Positions 1 to 7,150 of a stretch of 19,495 bases of DNA are shown here, one piece after another. Position numbers and translations under genes: made by a program. The stretch is from Frankiaceae bacterium. GTDB taxonomy: Bacteria; Actinomycetota; Actinomycetes; JAVEEJ01. Within the stretch, counting starts at the first letter, position 1. Each line of letters starts with the position of its first letter. The notes under the pieces were generated by a model that ran no database searches, was not told where the DNA came from, and saw nothing but the letters and a program-made list of their open reading frames with translations. Location: positions 1 to 19,495 of the forward strand of contig JAVEEJ010000343.1 in NCBI GenBank assembly GCA_030840515.1, read 5' to 3'.

Positions 1-1
1 G

Positions 2-505
2 CCGGCCAACATCGACCTGTCGGCGGCCGAGCTGCACCTGTCCAACGAGGTCGCGCGCGAGCAGACGCTGCTGCGCGCGCTCACGCCCGTGCTGCCCGAC
101 TACGACGTCGTGCTCATCGACTGCCAGCCGTCGCTGGGCCTGCTGACGGTGAACGCGCTCACCGCGGCCCACGGCGTCGTCATCCCGCTCGAATGCGAGT
201 TCTTCGCCCTCCGTGGTGTAGCTCTCCTGATTCAGACTATTGAGAAGGTCAAGGAAAGGCTTAACCCTCGACTCGAGGTCGAGGGAATTCTGGCCACCAT
301 GTACGACGCCCGAACCCTCCACGGCCGCGAGGTGCTGGCCCGGGTCGTCGAGGCCTTCGGCGACCGGACCTTCTACACCGTGATCAACCGCACCGTGCGG
401 TTCCCGGAGACGACCGTTGCCGGGGAGCCCATCACCACCTACGCCTCGAGCTCGGCAGGCGCCAACGCCTACCGCGAGCTCGCCAAGGAGGTACTCGCCC
501 GATGA
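2..505 (+). CDS. ParA/Soj-family ATPase, 5'-truncated by window start
   Basis: The reading frame is open from base 2 to the TGA at 503-505, giving 167 visible codons. The start and the Walker A P-loop lie upstream of the window. The visible part contains the Walker B-like strand DYDVVLIDCQPSLG and the conserved ParA/Soj stretch EFFALRGVALL, then EGILATMYDART. Members of this family are dimerising ATPases that position chromosomes, plasmids or protein cargo. The gene sits directly before scpA/scpB, as in M. tuberculosis Rv1708-Rv1710, so it is probably the second, scp-linked ParA of actinobacteria rather than the oriC-linked parA. It overlaps the next gene by ATGA (502-505). Codons from about 212 to 289 differ sharply from the rest of the gene: many end in A or T. 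Family assignment is firm; the cargo is unknown. Confidence 0.93.
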   Translation, partial: PANIDLSAAELHLSNEVAREQTLLRALTPVLPDYDVVLIDCQPSLGLLTVNALTAAHGVVIPLECEFFALRGVALLIQTIEKVKERLNPRLEVEGILATMYDARTLHGREVLARVVEAFGDRTFYTVINRTVRFPETTVAGEPITTYASSSAGANAYRELAKEVLAR

Positions 506-942
506 GCCGCCGCGTGAGCCTGCCCGGAGCGGACGAGCTCTTCCGCAGCACTGGACCTGGCCTGAGCGAGACCGAGCGCACCGAGGCGCCGGCGGAGGCC
601 CCCGTGGGTGCTCCCACGCCGCTGACCGTGGCGCCCGAGCCCGACGAGGGAGCGGCGTCGCAGGGACCGCGCCCAGGGGTCCGTCGTACTCCGGCCCGAC
701 CCCGCTCGCGGAGCGTGGACCGCCGGCCCAGCGGCCGGGAGCGCCACGAGGAGAAGATCACCGTCTACTGCTCGCAGGACGAGCTCATCGAGCTCGAGCA
801 GGCCCGGCTCACCCTGCGCGGGGAGCACGGACTCGCCGTCGACCGCGGCCGGATCGTCCGCGAAGCGGTGGCGGTGGTGATCGCGGACCTGGAGGCCAAG
901 GGGGACGCCAGCATCCTGGTCCGCCGCCTGCGAGGAGACTGA
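502..942 (+). CDS. Small protein with C-terminal ribbon-helix-helix-like domain, partner of ParA-like ATPase
   Basis: The product is 146 aa. The ATG at 502 overlaps the parA stop and has a strong Shine-Dalgarno AAGGAGG at 485-491. Residues 1-82 are Pro-, Ala- and Arg-rich and look disordered. Residues 83-132 read as a short strand (KITVYC, 85-90), a helix (about 92-106) and, after VDRGR, a second helix (about 116-132), the layout of a CopG/Arc ribbon-helix-helix domain. The extreme N-terminus MSRRVSLPGADELFR looks like a conserved actinobacterial signature that could be a short ParA-binding peptide. RHH proteins serve as centromere-binding partners of some plasmid ParAs, so a ParA-adaptor role is my inference from position. 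I do not recognise a named gene. An alternative is a transcriptional repressor of the operon. Confidence 0.8.
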   Translation: MSRRVSLPGADELFRSTGPGLSETERTEAPAEAPVGAPTPLTVAPEPDEGAASQGPRPGVRRTPARPRSRSVDRRPSGRERHEEKITVYCSQDELIELEQARLTLRGEHGLAVDRGRIVREAVAVVIADLEAKGDASILVRRLRGD

Positions 943-946
943 CCGG

Positions 947-1642
947 GTGCTCTACGCCATCGGACACCCCTTGCTCTTCCTGGGCCTCGCACTCGGTTTC
1001 GTGATGGCGAGCACCGCCCACGCGGCCAGCCAGGCGTTCGTCGCCACCCGCATGGGCGACCGCCGACCGCGCGCCGACGCTCGGCTCAGCCTGGACCCAC
1101 GGCGCCAGCTCGACCCCTTCGGCTGCCTTGCGGCCGCACTCGCAGGGCCAGGCTGGGCACGGCCGGTCGAGGTCGGCACCGGCTACTTCCGCGGCGCGGG
1201 CCGGCGGGTCCTGGCCGGTCTCGCGGTCGGGCCCGTCGTCAGCGGCGCGCTCGGGGTCGGGCTGCTCCTGGCGGGGCGAGCTGTCGGTTTGTCGACACCA
1301 CTCGGGCTGTCCGGGTTCACCGATCTGAGCGATCTGCTGCACGGGCGGGTCGTCGCCGACAACCAGCTCGCCGGCATGCTGGTGGCCGGGGGCACCGCCG
1401 CGCTGGCCGTCGCCCTGATCTCGCTGGTGCCTTTGCCGCCGCTCGACGCGGGGCGCGCGCTCTTCGCGCTGGCCCCGCGCTCCAGCTGGCAGCGGGCGCG
1501 GCACTGGCTCATCGAGCAGAACGTCGGGCTGGTCGCCGTACTCGCTCTCCTCATCATCCCGATCTCGGGGGAGGGGCCGCTCCTGCTGGTGCTGCTGGAC
1601 ACCGTGGCCCGCCCCATCCTCCACGCCCTGGGTCCGCTGTGA
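947..1642 (+). CDS. Site-2-protease-like (M50 family) membrane protein, predicted catalytically inactive
   Basis: The product is 231 aa. The GTG start at 947 follows GAGGAGA at 932-938. It is hydrophobic throughout, with roughly five to six membrane segments (about 7-25, 55-70, 88-110, 140-162, 193-207, 208-227). The layout follows the short M50B rhomboid-like metalloproteases: a helix with HExxH, then a stretch with LSLDPRRQLDPFG, then a helix with NxxPxPPLDGG. Here HExxH is replaced by HAASQ (residues 25-29), losing both the catalytic Glu and the second zinc His, and the third motif reads SLVPLPPLDAG (159-169), keeping the Asp but not the Asn. I therefore predict no zinc-dependent proteolysis and a scaffold or substrate-binding role. 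It lies between parA and scpA, and its stop overlaps the scpA start (GTGA, 1639-1642). Confidence 0.8.
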   Translation: MLYAIGHPLLFLGLALGFVMASTAHAASQAFVATRMGDRRPRADARLSLDPRRQLDPFGCLAAALAGPGWARPVEVGTGYFRGAGRRVLAGLAVGPVVSGALGVGLLLAGRAVGLSTPLGLSGFTDLSDLLHGRVVADNQLAGMLVAGGTAALAVALISLVPLPPLDAGRALFALAPRSSWQRARHWLIEQNVGLVAVLALLIIPISGEGPLLLVLLDTVARPILHALGPL

Positions 1643-2541
1643 GCGTGGAGCAGGACCTCGCGGCCGGTGCTCAAGGCGATGTGCCGCTAGAGCGACAGGT
1701 CGACAAACAGCCGACGAACACCGATGTCTTCGAGGTGCACCTCGACGTCTTCGCCGGTCCGTTCGACCTGCTGCTGCAGCTCATCGCGAAGCACAAGCTC
1801 GACGTGACCGAGGTGGCCCTGTCGCAGGTCACGGACGAGTTCATCGCGCGCACTCGGGCCATCGGCCCGGACTGGGACCTAGGGCAGACAACCGAGTTCC
1901 TCGTGGTCGCGGCGACGCTGCTCGACCTCAAAGCGGCTCGGCTGCTGCCGTCGGCCTCCGTGGAGGACGAGGAGGACCTCGCCCTGCTCGAGGCGCGTGA
2001 CCTGCTGTTCGCCCGGTTGCTGCAGTACCGGGCCTTCAAGGAGGCCGCCGCCCTGCTGAAGACCCGGTTCGGCACCGAGCGCCGCTACCCCCGGGCGGTG
2101 GCGCTGGAGGCCAGGTACGCCGGACTCCTCCCCGAGGTGCTCCTGGGCCTGGGGCCGCGGGAGTTCGCCGCCCTGGCCGGACGTGCGCTCGCGCCCCGCT
2201 CGGTCCCGATGGTGGCCGTGGACCACGTCCACGCCACGACCGTCAGCGTCCGGGAGCAGGCGTTGCACGTCGCGGAGCGGCTCCGAGCGGTCGGCCAGGC
2301 CAGCTTCCGATCGCTGACCGCTGACTGCACGACGACCCTGGAGGTGGTCGCCCGCTTCCTCGCGCTGCTCGAGCTCTACCGTGAGGGTCACGTCGCCTTC
2401 GAGCAGCTTGCTGCGCTGGGGGAGCTGCACGTGCGATGGACCGGCGGGGACACCAGCCCCGACGAGCTGATGTCCGGGGCCGACCCGGACGCCGAGTACG
2501 ACGCTCCGGAGGAGAAGGCGGATGACGGTGCCGACGGCTGA
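1639..2541 (+). CDS. scpA: Segregation and condensation protein A (kleisin)
   Basis: The product is 300 aa. ScpA is the kleisin subunit that bridges the SMC heads and binds ScpB in the bacterial condensin complex on the nucleoid. The family signature FEVHLDVFAGPFDLLLQLI is at about residues 31-49, followed by the helical SMC-binding region with DEFIAR and FLVVAATLLDLKAARLLP. The C-terminal winged-helix part (about 205-265) contains VARFLALLELYREGHVAFEQ, typical of ScpA. The N-terminal 28 residues and acidic C-terminal tail are low complexity. The GTG start at 1639 overlaps the preceding stop by 4 bp, indicating translational coupling. The 3' end overlaps scpB by 20 bp. Confidence 0.96.
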   Translation: MSVEQDLAAGAQGDVPLERQVDKQPTNTDVFEVHLDVFAGPFDLLLQLIAKHKLDVTEVALSQVTDEFIARTRAIGPDWDLGQTTEFLVVAATLLDLKAARLLPSASVEDEEDLALLEARDLLFARLLQYRAFKEAAALLKTRFGTERRYPRAVALEARYAGLLPEVLLGLGPREFAALAGRALAPRSVPMVAVDHVHATTVSVREQALHVAERLRAVGQASFRSLTADCTTTLEVVARFLALLELYREGHVAFEQLAALGELHVRWTGGDTSPDELMSGADPDAEYDAPEEKADDGADG

Positions 2542-3232
2542 CCACGACAGCCCGGCCGAGGACCCCAGCCGCCCCTCCGGCACCCCTCTGGAGGCGATTG
2601 CTGAGCGTGGAGCGCCCCACAGCGATGACGAAACCGAGGTCGCGGCGGAGCAGGCGCCGGGTACGGATGCCCAGGCTGACATAAGCGCTCTGGATCTCGA
2701 CCTCGCCGGCTCGATCGAGGCGATCTGCATGGTGGTCGACGATCCGGTGGAGCCGGTGCTGCTGGCACAGGTGCTCGGTGCGCCCGTCGAGCAGGTCGTG
2801 TCCACCCTGGGGCAGCTTGCGGGGGCGTACGAGGCCGACGGCCGAGGGTTCGAGCTGCGCGAGGTCGCGGGGGGCTGGCGGTTCTACAGCCGACCCGAGT
2901 ACGCCCCGGCCGTCGAGCGGTTCGTCCTCGACGGTCAGCAGGCGAAGCTCACCCAGGCCGCTCTCGAGACGCTGGCCGTGGTCGCGTACCGCCAACCGAT
3001 CTCGCGCTCCCGGGTGTCCGCCGTCCGCGGCGTGAATGTCGACGGGGTCATCCGCACCCTGCTGGCCCGTGGACTGGTCGAAGAGGCCGGGACCGAGGAC
3101 GGCAGCGGCGCCACCCTGTACCGGACCAGCTCGTACTTCCTGGAGCGACTGGGGATGCGGGACCTGTCAGAACTGCCAGAGTTGGCCCCACTTCTGCCCG
3201 ACGTCGAGTTCATGGATGCATCTGATGGCTGA
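2522..3232 (+). CDS. scpB: Segregation and condensation protein B
   Basis: The product is 236 aa. ScpB is a dimer of two winged-helix domains that binds the ScpA central region in the SMC-ScpAB condensin. Residues 1-60 are an acidic, low-complexity extension common in actinobacterial ScpB. The folded part starts at about 63 with SIEAICMVVDDPVEPVLLAQ, continues through FELREVAGGWRFYSRPEYAP and has the hallmark LETLAVVAYRQPISRS, ending with YRTSSYFLERLGMRDLSELP. The ATG at 2522 lies inside the scpA 3' end and is preceded by GGAGGAGAAGG ending at 2518. A later in-frame start could give a shorter protein, but the Shine-Dalgarno favours 2522. Confidence 0.95.
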   Translation: MTVPTADHDSPAEDPSRPSGTPLEAIAERGAPHSDDETEVAAEQAPGTDAQADISALDLDLAGSIEAICMVVDDPVEPVLLAQVLGAPVEQVVSTLGQLAGAYEADGRGFELREVAGGWRFYSRPEYAPAVERFVLDGQQAKLTQAALETLAVVAYRQPISRSRVSAVRGVNVDGVIRTLLARGLVEEAGTEDGSGATLYRTSSYFLERLGMRDLSELPELAPLLPDVEFMDASDG

Positions 3233-3971
3233 GTCTCCACCTGAGGTCAAGAAGGAACGCCTGCAGAAGGTCATGGCCGCGGCGGGGGTGGGATCGCGCC
3301 GTCACTGCGAGGAGCTCATCGCGGAAGGCCGGGTGATGGTCGACGGGGAACGCGTCGACCGGATGGGCATGACCGTGGACCCCGCCGACGTGGTGATCCA
3401 CGTGGACGGCACCAGACTGGTCACGACGCCGGGGCTGGTTCACCTGGTGCTCAACAAGCCCCGGGGGATGGTCACCACGATGTCGGACCCCGAGGGCCGG
3501 CCGTGCATCGGGGACCTGGTGGCCGACCGCGCCGTCCGCCTGTTTCATGTCGGGCGGCTGGACACCGACACCGAGGGGCTGCTGCTGCTCACCAACGACG
3601 GGGAGCTGGGGCACCGGCTCACCCACCCGTCGTACGGGATCACCAAGACCTACCTGGCCGAGGTCGCCGGCCCGGTCCCGCGGGATCTGGGGCGCAGGCT
3701 GCGTGACGGGATAGAGCTGGACGACGGCGTCGTGAGAGTCGACGACTTCAAGGTCAAGGACGTCAACGGCCCACGGGTTCTGGTCGAGCTGGTCATCCAC
3801 GAAGGGCGCAACCACGTGGTGCGCCGGCTGCTGGAGGCTGCCGGCAACCCGGTGCACGCACTGGTCCGCACGGAGCTCGGCCCGATCCAGCTGGGGTCCC
3901 TCAAGCCGGGACGCACCAGGCACCTCACCTCCCACGAGGTTGGAGCGCTCTACCGAGCAGTAGGCATGTGA
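3225..3971 (+). CDS. rluB: rRNA pseudouridine synthase of the RsuA/RluB family
   Basis: The product is 248 aa from ATG 3225, overlapping the scpB stop by 8 bp. Another in-frame ATG lies at 3216; neither has a clear Shine-Dalgarno, so coupling to scpB translation is likely. The N-terminal S4 RNA-binding domain (about 10-55) contains RLQKVMAAAGVGSRR. The catalytic domain has VLNKPRGMVTT and the motif GRLDTDTEGLLLLTNDG, where Asp113 is the expected catalytic residue. The RNHVVRRLLEAAG motif follows near 198-212. The enzyme isomerises a specific uridine of ribosomal RNA, most likely 23S, in RluB fashion. The position after scpB matches Rv1711. The RluB rather than RsuA call rests on synteny, so target specificity is inferred. 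Confidence 0.93.
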   Translation: MAESPPEVKKERLQKVMAAAGVGSRRHCEELIAEGRVMVDGERVDRMGMTVDPADVVIHVDGTRLVTTPGLVHLVLNKPRGMVTTMSDPEGRPCIGDLVADRAVRLFHVGRLDTDTEGLLLLTNDGELGHRLTHPSYGITKTYLAEVAGPVPRDLGRRLRDGIELDDGVVRVDDFKVKDVNGPRVLVELVIHEGRNHVVRRLLEAAGNPVHALVRTELGPIQLGSLKPGRTRHLTSHEVGALYRAVGM

Positions 3972-4293
3972 CCAGGTCGTGCAATCTGCGAACCGCTGAA
4001 GTCGCTTATCTGCCTATCGACATAGCGCTCGTAAACCGCGCTCATCACGCCGCGCGATCGAGTCTCTCGAAGTCGACATAGCGTTGAATTGATGGCCCCT
4101 GACCTGGGCATCTGAACGAACTCCACAATGCCGGTCCGTAGCGCCGCGCAGACCATAGATCGATAAAGAGCTTGAACGTCTTGACGGTGTAGCACTCAGT
4201 CGCGATCTCGGCGGCTCGACACATCGCCGTGTCGCGGGAGCGACCAACCGGCTTGCCGCTAGTGTCGCCGAGATCAACAGAGAGGTGCAGCTC
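3972..4293. other. Lower-GC spacer between rluB and aroH with no recognisable gene
   Basis: This stretch of about 320 bp is the largest gap in the first half of the window. I count 66 G/C in the 120 bases 4081-4200 (55%), well below the flanking genes. Short open frames exist on the minus strand, containing for example AVYERYVDRQISDFSG and VKTFKLFIDLWS in different frames. None continues as a protein I recognise. It contains an 11-bp direct repeat (4017-4027 and 4073-4083) and a 6-bp hairpin CGACAC/GTGTCG at 4217-4234. The sequence TTGACG at 4181-4186 resembles a -35 box but lacks a good -10. It may be a decayed insertion plus the aroH promoter region, but I cannot prove either. Confidence 0.5.
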
Positions 4294-4656
4294 GTGGCGG
4301 TGCGTGCGGTGCGGGGCGCGACCCAGGTGCTCAACAACGACCGCGACGAGATCCTCGAGGCGGTTGGTGAGCTGGTCTCCGCCGTCCTCGCCCGCAACGA
4401 CCTGCAGACCGACGACCTCATCAGCATCGTCTTCACGGCGACCCCGGACGTGACCGCGGAGTTCCCCGCCTACGCGGCGCGGCTCGCTGGCATCACTGAC
4501 GTCCCGCTCCTGTGCGCGAGCGAGATCGCTGTCCCCGGGGCGCTCCCGAGGGTGCTGCGCCTGCTCGCCCACGTGGAGACCGACAAACCACGGTCGGCAC
4601 TTCGGCATGTGTACCTGCGGGGCGCGGCGGGTCTCCGGACGGACCTGCCGCAATGA
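4294..4656 (+). CDS. aroH: Chorismate mutase, AroH (monofunctional) class
   Basis: The product is 120 aa from GTG 4294. AGAGAGG at 4279-4285 sits 8 nt upstream, and the resulting N-terminus MAVRAVRGAT aligns with other AroH proteins. A GTG at 4285 would overlap that Shine-Dalgarno. The enzyme rearranges chorismate to prephenate in tyrosine and phenylalanine synthesis. The AroH fold is recognisable from ISIVFTATPDVTAEFPA, LCASEIAVPGALPRVLRLL and HVYLRGAAGLRTDL. The active-site residues known from B. subtilis AroH (Arg7, Glu78, Arg90, Tyr108) correspond here to Arg7, Glu77, Arg89 and Tyr107. The stop overlaps the start of the next gene (ATGA), whose enzyme consumes prephenate. Confidence 0.95.
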   Translation: MAVRAVRGATQVLNNDRDEILEAVGELVSAVLARNDLQTDDLISIVFTATPDVTAEFPAYAARLAGITDVPLLCASEIAVPGALPRVLRLLAHVETDKPRSALRHVYLRGAAGLRTDLPQ

Positions 4657-5741
4657 CCCTGGCGCCGACGCTCGTGGTCGGCACCGGTCTGGTGGGGACC
4701 TCTGTTGCGCTCGCGCTCCAGGCGGCCGGCCGCCTAGTCGTCCTCGCCGACTCGGACGAGGCGGCGCTAGCGCTCGCCGTTGCGCGCGGGGCTGGACGAC
4801 CGCTCGGTGCCGCCGACGAGGTGAGCCACGTCGTGCTGGCTGTACCTCCGAGCGCCGTGGCTGAGGTTCTCAGAGCCGCTCTGGCTTCGCATGTCGGGGC
4901 GACAGTAAGTGATGTCTGCTCGATCAAGTCTCTGGCTGCGCTGGAGATCGAGAAGAACACACCGGAGTTGGCCCGGTACGTCGGAGGTCACCCTCTAGCC
5001 GGCAGTGAGCGCGGGGGGCCAGCCGCAGCTCGCCCGGACCTGTTCGTCGGACGCCCCTGGGCCATCACGCCCCATCTCGAGGCGAGCCCGGTGGCGCTTG
5101 CTGCGGCGCGGTCGGTGGCGGTGGACTGCGGTGCCCAGCCGATCGTGCTCACTCCCGAGGCCCATGACGAGGCCGTCGGCCTCGTGAGCCACCTCCCACA
5201 GGCCGCAGCCAGCGCGCTGGCTGCGACCGTGGGCCAGCACGCCTCCCAGGAGGCGTTCGCGCTGGTGGGGCAGGGACTTCGGGACAGCACGCGCATCGCA
5301 GCGAGCCCGCCCCAGCTCTGGGCCCAGATCCTCGGACGCAACGCCCGGGCGGTCGCTCCATTCGTGAATGAGCTGGCCGAACGGCTCGCTCACCTCGGCC
5401 GCGAGCTCGGACGCGGGGCGGGTGAGGCGGCCGTCACCGCGCTTCTGACGGAGGCGAACGCCGCGGTCGGAAGGCTGCCGGGCAAGCACTCCACCCGCCG
5501 GGAGGCCGTCGACGTCGTCATAGCCGTCCTCAAGGACGCCCCGGGGGCACTCGCGAGCCTCCTCGCGGACGCCCACACCGCAGGGGTCAACGTGGAGGAC
5601 ATTCGCATCGAGCACGCTCAGGGCGCGGCGATCGGAGCGGCGCGACTGCTCGTGCTCGCCGGCAGGGGAGACGGGCTGGCAGCGGCCCTCAGCGCGGCGG
5701 GGTGGTCGGTGAGCGTCGAGGCGGATGAGCCGGCCGGGTAG
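4653..5741 (+). CDS. tyrA: Prephenate dehydrogenase with C-terminal ACT domain
   Basis: The product is 362 aa from ATG 4653, overlapping the aroH stop; the frame is open further upstream, but the ATGA junction and the family N-terminus fix this start. It oxidatively decarboxylates prephenate to 4-hydroxyphenylpyruvate for tyrosine synthesis. Visible features are the Rossmann dinucleotide motif GTGLVGTS (10-17), VSDVCSIKS (85-93), and the signature GGHPLAGSERGG (111-122) with the active-site His. The helical dimerisation domain is at about 170-280, with SHLPQAAASAL. The C-terminal 75 residues (VVIAVLKDAPGALASLLADA onward) are an ACT domain, suggesting feedback control by an aromatic amino acid, probably tyrosine. 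The adjacency of aroH and tyrA places two consecutive steps in one transcript. Confidence 0.95.
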   Translation: MTLAPTLVVGTGLVGTSVALALQAAGRLVVLADSDEAALALAVARGAGRPLGAADEVSHVVLAVPPSAVAEVLRAALASHVGATVSDVCSIKSLAALEIEKNTPELARYVGGHPLAGSERGGPAAARPDLFVGRPWAITPHLEASPVALAAARSVAVDCGAQPIVLTPEAHDEAVGLVSHLPQAAASALAATVGQHASQEAFALVGQGLRDSTRIAASPPQLWAQILGRNARAVAPFVNELAERLAHLGRELGRGAGEAAVTALLTEANAAVGRLPGKHSTRREAVDVVIAVLKDAPGALASLLADAHTAGVNVEDIRIEHAQGAAIGAARLLVLAGRGDGLAAALSAAGWSVSVEADEPAG

Positions 5742-5798
5742 CCTCGGGCAGCCGGGGGTCCTCCGGTCCCGTTGCATCCCAAGGAGCCCGAACCGCCC

Positions 5799-6482
5799 AT
5801 GAGCGCCGCCCAGGGTCCGGTCGTGGCCGTCGACGGTCCCTCTGGATCAGGGAAATCCACGCTGTCCCGCGCGGTTGCTCGCTCCCGCGGGTGGCGTTAC
5901 CTGGACACGGGCGCCATGTACCGGGCGGTGGCCCTGGCCGTGCTCGAGCGCGGAGCCGACCCGAGTGACACCGGCGCGGTCGTGGCCACGGCGCGTTCAT
6001 TGCGCCTGGAGCCTGGGACCGACCCTGACGACCCGAGAGTGGTCCTGGACGGGCAGGACGTCAGCACTGCGGTGCGCTCGCCCGAGGTGACCGCCGCGGT
6101 CAGCGTCGTGGCAGCCGTGCCGGAGGTGCGACAGCTGCTCGTCGAGCTGCAGCGCGAGATCGCCGCCGCCGGCGGCATCGTGGTGGAAGGCCGTGATATC
6201 GGATCAGTCGTTCTCCCGGAGGCAAGTCTCAAGGTGTGGTTGACGGCTGACCCCGTTGAGCGTGCGCGGCGGCGCTCCGCCGAGTACGAGGCCGCAGGAG
6301 TCGCCACCACGGCGGCTGCCGAAGCGGGCGCGCTGGCCCGGCGGGACGCGCTGGACGCCGGCCGAACGGCATCGCCCGCGGTCCCCGCGCCGGACGCCGT
6401 CGAGGTCGACTCCACCAGCTGCTCCGTCCCAGAACTGGTCTCGCTCGTGCTCGCCGAGCTGGATCGCCGGTCGGGACCATGA
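5799..6482 (+). CDS. cmk: Cytidylate kinase
   Basis: The product is 227 aa from ATG 5799, with AAGGAG at 5781-5786 (12 nt spacing). An upstream in-frame TTG at 5772 is less likely because it precedes that Shine-Dalgarno. The enzyme phosphorylates CMP and dCMP to the diphosphates with ATP. Motifs are the P-loop GPSGSGKS (13-20), YLDTGAMYRAVAL, and VVEGRDIGSVV in the CMP-binding region, followed by the lid-type stretch DPVERARRRSAEYEAAG. The length fits bacterial Cmk. It lies between tyrA and an acyltransferase and overlaps the latter by 4 bp, an arrangement also seen in Streptomyces, while in mycobacteria cmk directly precedes der. Confidence 0.96.
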   Translation: MSAAQGPVVAVDGPSGSGKSTLSRAVARSRGWRYLDTGAMYRAVALAVLERGADPSDTGAVVATARSLRLEPGTDPDDPRVVLDGQDVSTAVRSPEVTAAVSVVAAVPEVRQLLVELQREIAAAGGIVVEGRDIGSVVLPEASLKVWLTADPVERARRRSAEYEAAGVATTAAAEAGALARRDALDAGRTASPAVPAPDAVEVDSTSCSVPELVSLVLAELDRRSGP

Positions 6483-7150
6483 CGGCGCTCGTCACCGCGC
6501 CGGTCGCCCGCTCCGACCGGCTCGTCAAGCTGGCGCGGTGGCTCGGTGGAGGTCCCGTGCACCGGATGCTGGCACTGGACGTGCGCGGCGTGGAGCTGGT
6601 CCCCGCGACCGGCCCGGCCATCGTCGTGGCCAACCACAGCGGCTTCCTCGACGGGCCTGTCCTGTTCGCCGCGGCTCCGCGAGACGGGCGCTTCCTCGTC
6701 AAGGCCGAGCTCTACGCCGGGCCTCTGGGGCACCTCCTGGCTCGTATCGACCAGGTTCCCGTCAATCGGGGGCGAGCCGACCGCACCGCGCTGACCGCCG
6801 CCCGTGCGGCGCTCGAGGCCGGGCGGCTGGTCGGGGTCTTCCCCGAGGGCACCCGCGGGACCGGGGACGTCAGCCAGGTCCACGACGGGATCGGCTGGCT
6901 GGTCGCCCACACGCGTGCTCCCGTCGTACCCGTGGCCATCGAAGGCACCGGCCCACGGACGCACCACAGCGGTAGGCGGCGGCGCCGCGGCATCACGGTC
7001 GTCTTCGGACCCCCTGTGCAGCTGGCCGTGCTCGGGGATCCCTCCGCTCGCGCCACCATGGCCGCTGTTGCCGAGCAGGTCCGGCTGGTCCTGTCGGCTC
7101 ACGTGCTGGCCGTCCGCCTCGAGCACTCAGACGAACGGGACGCCGCCTGA
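6479..7150 (+). CDS. 1-acyl-sn-glycerol-3-phosphate acyltransferase-like protein (PlsC family)
   Basis: The product is 223 aa; ATG 6479 overlaps the cmk stop. The LPLAT/PlsC family transfers acyl chains to lysophosphatidic acid or related acceptors at the membrane. The catalytic HX4D motif is NHSGFLD (His53, Asp58). Motif II is VNRG (95-98), motif III FPEGTRG (121-127), and motif IV VVPVAIEGTGP follows (about 155-165). There is no long transmembrane segment, so it is probably peripheral. The RRRRR run near 167-172 could aid contact with acidic lipids. The acyl acceptor cannot be told from sequence. The stop shares one base with the der start (TGATG). Confidence 0.9.
   Translation: MTALVTAPVARSDRLVKLARWLGGGPVHRMLALDVRGVELVPATGPAIVVANHSGFLDGPVLFAAAPRDGRFLVKAELYAGPLGHLLARIDQVPVNRGRADRTALTAARAALEAGRLVGVFPEGTRGTGDVSQVHDGIGWLVAHTRAPVVPVAIEGTGPRTHHSGRRRRRGITVVFGPPVQLAVLGDPSARATMAAVAEQVRLVLSAHVLAVRLEHSDERDAA

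Noticed and set aside
417..1004. 195-codon plus-strand frame overlapping parA, the RHH-like gene and the membrane protein
   Set aside because: It is Arg/Pro/Gly rich and out of frame with three better supported, coupled genes.
1879..2805. 308-codon minus-strand frame opposite scpA/scpB
   Set aside because: It spans two confidently assigned genes and has shadow-type composition (Ser, Arg, Ala, Gly runs).
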